Shown: positions 35,531-43,417 of the stretch, one piece after another
Layout: every line of letters starts with the position of its first letter
Numbering within the stretch: the stretch's first letter is position 1
Source of the DNA: a virus
Virus record (IMG/VR): IMGVR_UViG_3300032116_000065
Location: 37,319 to 101,318 of that record
DNA: 64,000 nt
Direction: 5' to 3' (one strand)
The notes under the pieces: model-generated
Seen by the model: the letters and a program-made list of their open reading frames with translations, nothing else
Database searches by the model: none
Told to the model about the DNA's origin: nothing
Position numbers and translations under genes: made by a program

Positions 35531-38253
35531 GTTTTTCCTGAATTGCTAAAGAATCTTGGCCAACGGCATGCCCAATAAGATCTTGACGTCTTATCTTTAT
35601 TAGACAAGCAGTGATGACGAGCAACGAAACTGCGAGTTGCTGCAGGATCGTTGAACTTCTTTGTCATTCCAGATTGGCTAAAATTGATCTTGCGAATGCC
35701 GTCTCCAACACGAACATATACAGCGCCACCACCACCAGAGCGAAATGGTTTGCCGATACCCTTACCACCAGTTGGATCTTCTGCTTCACTCATCGGAACG
35801 CAGTTAGGGACCATCTTATCACCTTTCTTTTTCATTCCCTTCTGAGTGTAACCAGTCCAGCACTCCTCAAGACCCTCTTCGATTGGATAATCAAGAACGA
35901 CTGCTTGACCCTCGAACTCTGCGATTTCGCCAATATCTGTTTGAAGCATGTCTTTTTCCCATTCGTCTTTAGGAGTATACTTTCCTTCTTTATAAAGACG
36001 CTTGGCTTCTTTGATCATTTCAAAGAACATTTCAGATGCTGGACGAAAAACGTTTTCTGTGATCGAAATATTATTCTCGAGGTGATACTGAACTGCCTCT
36101 TCAAGAGTTAGTTCTGGAGCATCTTCTTCTTTGACAAGTTTCCAACCAGCGATATGGTCTTTGACTCGCTTATATCCTTTTGGAACAGCATGACCGCCTG
36201 GAGGTGCTGGAACCTGACGAGGAGTTGGCATAAACTTATCCTCTGGCTTCTTTTCTTCATATGCATTGAAGCGAGAAGCAACAGGAAGTCCCTGCATTGT
36301 TGAATCAATATTTCTTGGTGGAGTTTTGATATTTGATGCTTTCTTTTTAGAGTCACCTAATTTTGGATCAAACACTGCAGTTACTTGAGTGTCTTCTTCT
36401 TTTTCTTTTTTGGCTTCTGTTCTGAGGTCTCTAAAACTCTTTGGAACACTTCGCTCACCTCTTCCTCCAGTCGATTCATTTTGATTGCTATCGTCGCAGC
36501 CGCAATCGCTTTCGCATCCACAATCGGTTTCTTCTGGAATAGCATTCTTTTTAGATTTGTAAGCATCTTCAACTTCTCCCTGTCCTGGCGTCATAGCAAT
36601 GGCATGCTTACGATATTCGTCTGTACCCACCAATTGCATCTCAAATAGCGCATCTAGATCTTCTACATCTTCACGCAGATCTTTATCTGCTGTATGATAT
36701 GTCTTACCTTTGTTGATATAAGAATTCACACGAGCATGACCCCACTGTTGTGGTGTTGTTCCTGGACGATGTCCTGAATTCCAAGCAGCAACTCCGCGAT
36801 TATAAACTTTACGGAGTGTGCCGACAGAGATACCAGACTTCTCCGCTTTTGCTGAGATAGAAGAATCAGAAGCACCTTCGTTGACACGCCCAGTATCTTT
36901 ACGCTTGTCCATCACTGCAGTGATGTTGCCACTACGAGCAATGCGGCGAACCTTTTGTTGCTCAGCCTCATCCATCATCTTACGAACAGCGAGAGTATGC
37001 TTGCTTGGTTTCGTTTTTGCAGTTGCATCGCCAGGAGCTGGCTCATATGCACGCGGATCACTGTCAGATAACTTTGATTTTTCTTTCCAATGAGCTGCTC
37101 TTGCTTTCGCTGTTGAGGCACTCAATCCACGAACATATTTCTTAGGTAATCCTGATGCCTTATCTTTTGCAACTGTAGGAAACTTCTTTTCGCGAAGAAT
37201 TGAAAACGATTTTGGTGCTGGAGTTTCTTCAATGTGAAGTCCGAGTTCAACAACTCTTTCTAGAAGTTTTTCGATTTGAGAACCGAAAAACAATCTTTCC
37301 ATCTCTGATGATTCGTTGAGATTGATTGAGTTATTGAAAATAAATGCTTCAACATCTTTTGCTAATTGCTCAGCTTTTAGATATTTGTCAATACGCTTTG
37401 ATTCAGTAATTGGTTGTTCACGCTGTTCATTGCGCAAACGAGAAACTTTATTTGTAACAGATACATGAACAAAATCAAAGGTGTAGCCTTCGAGCATATT
37501 CTGTACTAGTTCGATCTTCTCAGCATCATTAGCGCCATTGATGACGATATTTTTATTTGATTCGAATAGTTCTGCAGCAGCACCATTGAGAATTTGATCG
37601 GCTTGAACCTCAGTTAGGTCGAAACGAGAAAAGATATTCTTGAGAAGATAATCCTTTCCGCTTCCTGGACCACCAAGTAGAAAAATGCCGACTGGGTTTG
37701 TTGATTCCATTTGCATACCTGCTTTTACCTTATCATGTATATGTGCGCCCAATTTTGGATCGCTATAGTGTGAAACAAATTCGTTTTTCTTGCCAGCAGC
37801 AACTAATCCACGAAGTTTAGAAGCAGACATACCTTCAGCACCTTCTGCGTCTGGATCTCGATGACCTGCTGATACAACGTTCACTTTTTTGATTCCTGGA
37901 AATTCTTTAGTTCTATATTTATTGAGTAGAGAATGGAAGTTATCAACGCGATCAGAACCAACAACCATTGTAACTTCTTTGTGTCCTTGTTTCTCTAAAT
38001 GCTTCATCGCATCAATTGCTGTGCGCACTTTACCAGAGGAAACAACATTTGCGTTTGGAAACATGCGATTCATTGCGCCAACTTTGTCACCATGAGTCAA
38101 TGGATTTTTCTTGGAATCTTGAGAGTGTGATGGGAAGATGTAATGACGACCGCCAGTTTTTTCTGCATGTGATTGAACTGCGCTCACCAATTTACCATGA
38201 CCCACTTCTGTTGGTGGGTTGAATCTTCCAAAGGTAAATGTTGCTTTACTCAT
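35521..38253 (-). CDS. Fusion protein: cytidylyltransferase/NMNAT-like domain, P-loop kinase-like domain and virion modules
   Basis: A 910-residue fusion. Residues 1-170: nucleotidyltransferase of the HIGH superfamily (FGRFNPPTEVGHGKL with a (T/H)xGH signature; SASKLRG in place of ISxTxxR). Residues 187-340: P-loop domain (GIFLLGGPGSGKD, Walker A at 194-201) like nucleoside or zeta-type kinases. The rest is modular: Lys/Ala-rich parts and acidic motifs like those of the neighbouring proteins, a Cys pair region (CGCESDCGCD), the CWTGYTQKGMKKKGDKMVPN element, and a C-terminal Trp/Arg-rich segment (CRWPRFFSNSGKTWW). NadR has the same two enzyme domains in this order, so NAD metabolism is one possibility; ligase-side chemistry is another. 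Activity is not established. Confidence 0.78.
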   Translation of the reverse strand: MSKATFTFGRFNPPTEVGHGKLVSAVQSHAEKTGGRHYIFPSHSQDSKKNPLTHGDKVGAMNRMFPNANVVSSGKVRTAIDAMKHLEKQGHKEVTMVVGSDRVDNFHSLLNKYRTKEFPGIKKVNVVSAGHRDPDAEGAEGMSASKLRGLVAAGKKNEFVSHYSDPKLGAHIHDKVKAGMQMESTNPVGIFLLGGPGSGKDYLLKNIFSRFDLTEVQADQILNGAAAELFESNKNIVINGANDAEKIELVQNMLEGYTFDFVHVSVTNKVSRLRNEQREQPITESKRIDKYLKAEQLAKDVEAFIFNNSINLNESSEMERLFFGSQIEKLLERVVELGLHIEETPAPKSFSILREKKFPTVAKDKASGLPKKYVRGLSASTAKARAAHWKEKSKLSDSDPRAYEPAPGDATAKTKPSKHTLAVRKMMDEAEQQKVRRIARSGNITAVMDKRKDTGRVNEGASDSSISAKAEKSGISVGTLRKVYNRGVAAWNSGHRPGTTPQQWGHARVNSYINKGKTYHTADKDLREDVEDLDALFEMQLVGTDEYRKHAIAMTPGQGEVEDAYKSKKNAIPEETDCGCESDCGCDDSNQNESTGGRGERSVPKSFRDLRTEAKKEKEEDTQVTAVFDPKLGDSKKKASNIKTPPRNIDSTMQGLPVASRFNAYEEKKPEDKFMPTPRQVPAPPGGHAVPKGYKRVKDHIAGWKLVKEEDAPELTLEEAVQYHLENNISITENVFRPASEMFFEMIKEAKRLYKEGKYTPKDEWEKDMLQTDIGEIAEFEGQAVVLDYPIEEGLEECWTGYTQKGMKKKGDKMVPNCVPMSEAEDPTGGKGIGKPFRSGGGGAVYVRVGDGIRKINFSQSGMTKKFNDPAATRSFVARHHCLSNKDKTSRSYWACRWPRFFSNSGKTWW

Positions 38254-39392
38254 ATTAGACTCTTTTGCGCTTTCAGTGCTGCTGAACGTTTACGATTTGC
38301 TTCAGTGAATTTTCTTGGAACAAACTTCATTCCACCCGAAACGAATCCTTCACCAGCAGCTTCTTCTCCATCGATTTTGTGAGAGTAACCACCACTGGCT
38401 GTTTTGGATAATGCATCAGCAACAGCATATGTTGCTTGTTGAATATGATGATGCATATCAAATGTCTTATCGAATTTATCTAGGTTATCATTTACATGAT
38501 TGATCGAGGCTTTTCTTTCTTCTGCTTTTTGGTTTTTAGCCTTTTCTGTTTTTACAGAATCTATTCTTTTCTGATGGTGCTTTTCTAGGAATTTGATATA
38601 GCCCTTTGCGTTTGGCTTTTCACCAGTATCAATGGTTGAGTTTGCATAACGCAATAGAGTTTCATCATGACCTTCATGGTGATCATGAGAATGCTTTTGC
38701 CCAAGTTTCTTGGCTGCAGCAATATGCTCAAGTGCTTTTCTTTTTGCGTCTGGAGATAGTTTTCTTTCTTCGCTAGAAACAAGATGACTCATCAGATGGA
38801 CATCTGGATGTTCTTGTAACTCACCTTCACCGATTGGAGTTGTGCTGCCATCTTCAGCAATGCGTGAGTGCAATGCAATACTCAACGGAGCCTTTGCAAG
38901 TTTCTTTCCTTCTGGAGAATTTTTATCTACAGAATAGCGAATCGTATTTGGCTTATGACCGATTTTACCATCTTCTTCGGTGCGATCTTCAAGAGAACTG
39001 AGATAACCACCTTGATACTCGCCTGGACCCTTTGGAAGCACTTTATGAACGTGCTTGAGAATATTCATTAGTGGTCCAGCGATGTATGGCTTTTCGCTGT
39101 GTTGCTTTTTAATATCTTCGGCTGAGAAATTATAGGTCGCGCCAGTACCTTTATATTTCACACCGACTTTACCTTCTGGAGTGCGAATAGTCTGGAAGGA
39201 CATGCGATCGTCGATCTTTCGAGTGATCGGAGTGCGACCACTGATAACACCTTGAATCTTGGAGAGAGTGGATCCGACTGCGCCTTTACGAGTGTTAAAA
39301 GCGGCTTCAGAAGGATGTGGGAGGTGTAGTATTCCGCGAACTGGTTTTTTCTGTTCTGATAATAAAGGAATATACTGCTTGAAGCCAAACAT
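38250..39392 (-). CDS. Ligase-like nucleotidyltransferase-fold protein (tentative), T4-like conserved
   Basis: A 380-residue protein beginning MFGFKQYIPLLSEQKKPVRG. RKIDDRMSFQTI resembles the KxDG motif I of covalent nucleotidyltransferases (DNA/RNA ligases) with the Gly replaced by Asp; GVKYKGTGATYNFSAEDI and EYQGGYL follow in the order of later motifs. Marine T4-like phages have a family of this kind annotated as unknown (DUF6267-like). The first ~12 residues also recall a capsid-targeting peptide. Its start overlaps no gene, and it overlaps the 910-residue gene by four bases (ATGA), suggesting a functional unit with it. Catalytic competence is doubtful because the motif-I Gly is absent. 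Confidence 0.6.
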   Translation of the reverse strand: MFGFKQYIPLLSEQKKPVRGILHLPHPSEAAFNTRKGAVGSTLSKIQGVISGRTPITRKIDDRMSFQTIRTPEGKVGVKYKGTGATYNFSAEDIKKQHSEKPYIAGPLMNILKHVHKVLPKGPGEYQGGYLSSLEDRTEEDGKIGHKPNTIRYSVDKNSPEGKKLAKAPLSIALHSRIAEDGSTTPIGEGELQEHPDVHLMSHLVSSEERKLSPDAKRKALEHIAAAKKLGQKHSHDHHEGHDETLLRYANSTIDTGEKPNAKGYIKFLEKHHQKRIDSVKTEKAKNQKAEERKASINHVNDNLDKFDKTFDMHHHIQQATYAVADALSKTASGGYSHKIDGEEAAGEGFVSGGMKFVPRKFTEANRKRSAALKAQKSLI

Positions 39393-39419
39393 ACTCTCTC
39401 CACACTGTGGGATTACAAG

Positions 39420-39428
39420 TATATTTAG
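39420..39428 (-). promoter_or_regulatory. Late-type promoter before the ligase-like gene
   Basis: Minus strand CTAAATATA (39420-39428) overlapping the stop codon of the SDR gene, followed by a CCAC-AGT-GTGG mini-hairpin, a GGAGAG SD and the ATG of the 380-residue gene. It matches the boxes in front of the large fibres; it would separate the sugar cassette from the virion-like genes. Confidence 0.45.
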
Positions 39429-40309
39429 TTAATTTGATTAATTAAGATATCTTGAATGATCGTATCAATCGTTTCGTTGATCGTATGCTCTGAACGATAT
39501 CCCAACTCTTTTAACTTGGTATTATCCATAAAGAAAGAGCGAGAAGATTGAACCTTCTTATGAAACTCTTTCTGTTCAATCGTACGAATCTCTGAGCCAG
39601 AGTCCATTGCATCTCGAGCATAACGAATAATATCACGAAAGATTATTCCCTTTCCGTTTCCGATGTTGTAGATTGAGTTGAGTTCGCCCTTGTTGACGAC
39701 CAAATCGATTGCTCGAGCGCAATCCCTAACATCAATATAGTCACGATAAAAATAACCACTATCATAGAGGTCGACTCGTTTGTTTGCAGCGAGTTCGCCC
39801 AATAGATATTGGACTGCGTTCTTCTTCGCAGAAACTTTTTTATCTTTCGGACCAAGGACATTGGCTAATCTCAGAATGCGGTAATTCAAATTGAATGTCT
39901 CGCAATAAGACATAAGCAACTGCTCAGCGCATCGTTTTGTTATCGAATAAAAACCCTTTGGATCACAAGGATCTGTTTCAGGAATGCCACGTGCACCCTC
40001 TCCGAAACCCGAGTCCTGTCCATAGACAAACCAAGAACTGATGAAGTTGAAACATCCATCTTTCTTGTTCGTCTCTATATAGAATCGATAATTGTTCAGA
40101 ACTCTCATCAAAATCGTTAGATTAGTGTCAATATCCAAATTAGGATCGACGTGTACGTTATAATTGTCAACAGTACTAATAAAGTAAACAACGTCGGGAG
40201 AAAATACTCCGATATTTTCTCGATAATTTTTGATATACCCATTTTTCGTTGTATTGCAGAATTGCGATCCGACGAATCCGTTTCCTCCGAAAACATTTAG
40301 CATACCCAT
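39425..40309 (-). CDS. NAD(P)-dependent sugar epimerase/dehydratase or ketoreductase (SDR)
   Basis: A 294-residue extended short-chain dehydrogenase. Rossmann motif GGNGFVGS (residues 8-15), catalytic FISSWFVYG with Ser, and YSITK (Tyr/Lys) are intact; DYIDVRDCARAIDL and YNIGNGKGIIF follow as in nucleotide-sugar enzymes. Downstream of rmlA/rmlB and the 3-dehydrase it is the best candidate for the 4-ketoreductase that finishes a 3,6-dideoxyhexose. It could be an epimerase instead. The start (ATG at 40309, or 40303) overlaps the dehydrase gene by about 10 nt. Confidence 0.86.
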   Translation of the reverse strand: MGMLNVFGGNGFVGSQFCNTTKNGYIKNYRENIGVFSPDVVYFISTVDNYNVHVDPNLDIDTNLTILMRVLNNYRFYIETNKKDGCFNFISSWFVYGQDSGFGEGARGIPETDPCDPKGFYSITKRCAEQLLMSYCETFNLNYRILRLANVLGPKDKKVSAKKNAVQYLLGELAANKRVDLYDSGYFYRDYIDVRDCARAIDLVVNKGELNSIYNIGNGKGIIFRDIIRYARDAMDSGSEIRTIEQKEFHKKVQSSRSFFMDNTKLKELGYRSEHTINETIDTIIQDILINQIN

Positions 40310-41592
40310 TTTTGCATTACACTCTCATAATAGGCAAACACTTCTTCACCGTAGTGCGGTGGGCATCCGACGAAGAACACATTGCTCAATGCCTTGTTTG
40401 CGTTTGGATACTTGGTAGCATCATCAAGATGCTTGTAGCCAGGATGCAATAGAATATTTCCAGCGAAGTAATTGCGAGTTTGAATTTTATTCTCTTCACA
40501 GAAGGCTTGTAGTTTTTCCTTCAGTTCAGGTGTATCAGTGATCAACGGAACACCGAACCATGACGGATCAGCCAAGAGAAGATTCTCAGCAACACGAACA
40601 CCAGGGATATACTTTTCAAAGAGATGCTTGATGCGCGCAAAGTTCACACGACGCTTGACGTCAATTTCATCAATCTTTTTCAACTGCTCAATACCAATCG
40701 CACCTTGAAGATCAAGTGGTTTGAGATTATATCCCATGTTCGTGAAGAGATACTTGTGATCGATTATTCCATTATATCCTTCAAGCCATTTATCAAAGCG
40801 ATTACCACATGTTCCACAAGCCAATAGGTTAGCAGCACCAACGCAACGACAATCACGACCCCACCAGCTAATGCTGCGAGCAGTGTTGATGAGTTGCTCG
40901 TCGTTTGAGCAAACCATCCCGCCTTCGCCTGTCGAAATGTGGTGAGCAGGATAGAAAGAAGTTGTCCACGCATAGTAATAATCCGTTAGAAGTTTACCAT
41001 CCCACTTTGTGCCCAATGAATCGCAGTTATCGCCAATCAAACGAATGCCGTGTCGCTCGCACATATCTTTGATGCGATCCATATGTGGCGGATTGCCGAG
41101 AACGGGTGAAACGAAAATAGCGACGGTCTTATCAGTGATCCACTTTTCAACTTGATCAAGATCAAAGTTGAGCGTTTTCATTTCAATGTCAACAAAGACT
41201 GGAGCAAGACCATTCTGAACCAACGGAGCAATCGTTGTTGGGAATCCAACGGGTGATACGATAACTTGATCACCATCCTTCCAACCCAAGTGCTTCTTAA
41301 GAGCAGCAACCATAGTCAAGTTGGCTGATGACCCAGAGTTCACCATGTGACAATGCTTCACATTAAACTTGTGACCGAATGCCCACTGAAACTTTGCAAC
41401 CTGCTCACCAGAGACGAGCCACTTGCCTGTGAGGAATGCAGTGACGCCAGCAATGACTTCTTTCTCGTCCCAATATGGACCAGAATAAAAGACTGTATCT
41501 TTGCCAGGAGTAAACTCTTTGCAATTGTAAGCATACTTCGGTGTGCCAACAGTGGCAACCAATTCTTCAATCATTTGTTTTACGTCACTCAT
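40297..41592 (-). CDS. rfbH: PLP/PMP-dependent, [2Fe-2S] nucleotide-sugar 3-dehydrase (RfbH/E1-like)
   Basis: A 431-residue DegT/DnrJ/EryC1/StrS fold protein. Instead of the aminotransferase lysine it has His217 in SFYPAHHISTGEGG, the mark of the E1-type 3-dehydrases (RfbH, AscC). The cluster ligands of the family, C-x57-C-x1-C-x7-C, appear as Cys190, Cys248, Cys250 and Cys262, with a 4-residue insertion before the last. These enzymes remove the 3-hydroxyl of a 4-keto-6-deoxyhexose nucleotide, needing a flavin/iron-sulphur reductase (E3) that is not in the window. The known E1 works on CDP sugars; here the neighbours make a dTDP sugar, so a dTDP substrate (as for SpnQ) is inferred. Start overlaps the rmlA stop (TAATG). 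Confidence 0.85.
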   Translation of the reverse strand: MSDVKQMIEELVATVGTPKYAYNCKEFTPGKDTVFYSGPYWDEKEVIAGVTAFLTGKWLVSGEQVAKFQWAFGHKFNVKHCHMVNSGSSANLTMVAALKKHLGWKDGDQVIVSPVGFPTTIAPLVQNGLAPVFVDIEMKTLNFDLDQVEKWITDKTVAIFVSPVLGNPPHMDRIKDMCERHGIRLIGDNCDSLGTKWDGKLLTDYYYAWTTSFYPAHHISTGEGGMVCSNDEQLINTARSISWWGRDCRCVGAANLLACGTCGNRFDKWLEGYNGIIDHKYLFTNMGYNLKPLDLQGAIGIEQLKKIDEIDVKRRVNFARIKHLFEKYIPGVRVAENLLLADPSWFGVPLITDTPELKEKLQAFCEENKIQTRNYFAGNILLHPGYKHLDDATKYPNANKALSNVFFVGCPPHYGEEVFAYYESVMQKWVC

Positions 41593-42464
41593 TATTTCAT
41601 CCTCAAAATTTGACCAAGATATTTACCATAATCAGACTTGCTGTACTTCTCAGCAGCACGACGAACTTCGTGTTCTGTGATCCAAGCATTATTATACGCT
41701 ATTTCTTCGGGGCAAGCAATCATCATGCCTGTTCTTCTTTGTACTGAGCCAACAAAAGTTGACGCCTCAGATAGAGATTCGAATGTGCCAGTATCAATCC
41801 ATGCAATACCACGATTTAGATATTCAATTGTACAATCATGGTTTTCCATGTAAAGATTATTAATATCAGTGATCTCTAACTCTCCTCTTGCAGAAGGCTG
41901 AATCTGCCATGCATAGTCTACTACTTTATTGTCATAAAAGTAAAGCCCAGTGACTGCATAATTGCTTGGTGCAACTTTTGGTTTTTCAATAATCTTAACT
42001 GGATTGCCACTTGAGTCTTGTTCAATCACACCAAATCTCTCTGGATCAGCAACATGATATGCAAATAAGGTAGAACCCTTGTGGTTGTTTGCTGCGCGAT
42101 TGAAACGATTGATAAGTTCATTGCCATAGAAGATATTGTCGCCAAGAATAAGCGTGACATCATCTTCACCGATCCATTTCTCAGCAATACGAAAACATTC
42201 GGCGATACCCTTTGGCTCCAATTGAGTAGCATAAGAAATGCTCAATCCCCACTGAGAACCATTTCCAATTAGATTCTCAAATGGTGCACGATCAATGGGT
42301 GACGTGATGATCAGAATATCTCGAATGCCCGCCATCATCAATGTTGAGATTGGATAGTAGACCAATGGTTTGTCGTAGACAGGAAGTAACTGCTTAGATA
42401 TCGCCTTTGTGCATGGGTATAGACGTGAGCCTAGTCCACCAGATAAAATAATTCCTTTACGCAT
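41592..42464 (-). CDS. rmlA: Glucose-1-phosphate thymidylyltransferase
   Basis: A 290-residue RmlA: makes dTDP-glucose from dTTP and glucose-1-phosphate. Signature GGLGSRLYP (residues 9-17) with Gly in place of the usual Ser/Thr-Gly order, Lys in SKQLLPVYDKPLVYYP, GDNIFYG and the dTDP-binding EKP-YAVTGLYFYDN region are all present; length is as in bacterial enzymes. It is the first committed step for the sugar cassette and overlaps rmlB by 8 nt. Confidence 0.92.
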   Translation of the reverse strand: MRKGIILSGGLGSRLYPCTKAISKQLLPVYDKPLVYYPISTLMMAGIRDILIITSPIDRAPFENLIGNGSQWGLSISYATQLEPKGIAECFRIAEKWIGEDDVTLILGDNIFYGNELINRFNRAANNHKGSTLFAYHVADPERFGVIEQDSSGNPVKIIEKPKVAPSNYAVTGLYFYDNKVVDYAWQIQPSARGELEITDINNLYMENHDCTIEYLNRGIAWIDTGTFESLSEASTFVGSVQRRTGMMIACPEEIAYNNAWITEHEVRRAAEKYSKSDYGKYLGQILRMK

Positions 42465-43407
42465 TATACCACTCCAAAGTTTTAATTAAGCCATCATTAA
42501 TATTCGTTTTCGCTTGCCAACCCAAGTCGTGTGCAATTTTAGTCGCATCCATCGAGTACCTAAAATCGTGACCTTTACGATCAGGTACAAAATTAATCCA
42601 GTTCTGATACATGTGAACTGGTTTGCCCATTAGATCGAGAATCAGTGTAACCATTTGAAGGTTGCTCATCTCAACTCCACCGCCGATATTATAACGCTCA
42701 CCAGACTTAAAGTTTGCACCGATCGTGAGCAATGCCTCGCAATGATCGTCGACAAAGATCCAGTCACGAACATTTTGACCTGTACCATAAACAGGAATTG
42801 GTGTATTGTTCTTGATATGACGAATTACTGTTGGGATAAACTTTTCTTTGTGCTGTCGCGGACCGTAGTTATTTGAGCAATTAGTCACAACTGCATCAAT
42901 CTTATGTGTATTCACATATGCGCGAACTAAATGATCGCTTGCTGCCTTTGATGCAGAATACGGATTGCGAGGATCGTATGGAGTCTTTTCGGTGAATGGT
43001 GGATCGTCATGAGAGAGTGATCCATAGACTTCATCGGTAGAGATATGTACGAGTTTGCCACCAAACTTACGAATACATTTTAGAATGTTGTGAGTGCCAT
43101 CAATATTGGTGCTGAGGAAAATGTCATCACCAGCAATAGAATTATCAACATGAGACTCAGCCGCAAAATGAAAGGTAATGTCTGGCTCATAATCGTGATA
43201 AATTTGATCCAGTAAAGGGAGATTGCGAATGTCACAACGCTTCACGATGACACGATAGTCCTCATGAAGACCAAGAATATTGTTCGAATCTGCTGCGTAC
43301 GAGTAGTTGTCAATAATAACAACTGTATCAGAAGGATGCTTTTTTAGGTGAGCATGGACAAAATTAGATCCAATAAATCCCAAACCACCAGTCACAAATG
43401 TCGTCAT
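42457..43407 (-). CDS. rmlB: dTDP-glucose 4,6-dehydratase
   Basis: A 316-residue RmlB: converts dTDP-glucose to dTDP-4-keto-6-deoxyglucose using bound NAD+. GGLGFIGS (7-14), HFAAESHVDNSI, the catalytic STDEVYG, YSASK and TNCSNNYGPRQHKEK are all intact. It starts the sugar operon. Length is slightly shorter than typical bacterial enzymes but without missing motif. The gene ends 8 nt inside rmlA. Confidence 0.93.
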   Translation of the reverse strand: MTTFVTGGLGFIGSNFVHAHLKKHPSDTVVIIDNYSYAADSNNILGLHEDYRVIVKRCDIRNLPLLDQIYHDYEPDITFHFAAESHVDNSIAGDDIFLSTNIDGTHNILKCIRKFGGKLVHISTDEVYGSLSHDDPPFTEKTPYDPRNPYSASKAASDHLVRAYVNTHKIDAVVTNCSNNYGPRQHKEKFIPTVIRHIKNNTPIPVYGTGQNVRDWIFVDDHCEALLTIGANFKSGERYNIGGGVEMSNLQMVTLILDLMGKPVHMYQNWINFVPDRKGHDFRYSMDATKIAHDLGWQAKTNINDGLIKTLEWYNA

Positions 43408-43417
43408 AAAGCCTCAA

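Noticed and set aside
31909-39392. Modular proteins as tape-measure or baseplate proteins
   Set aside because: No long coiled coil, membrane segments or lysozyme-like domains; the composition and N-terminal motifs fit internal or DNA-associated proteins better.
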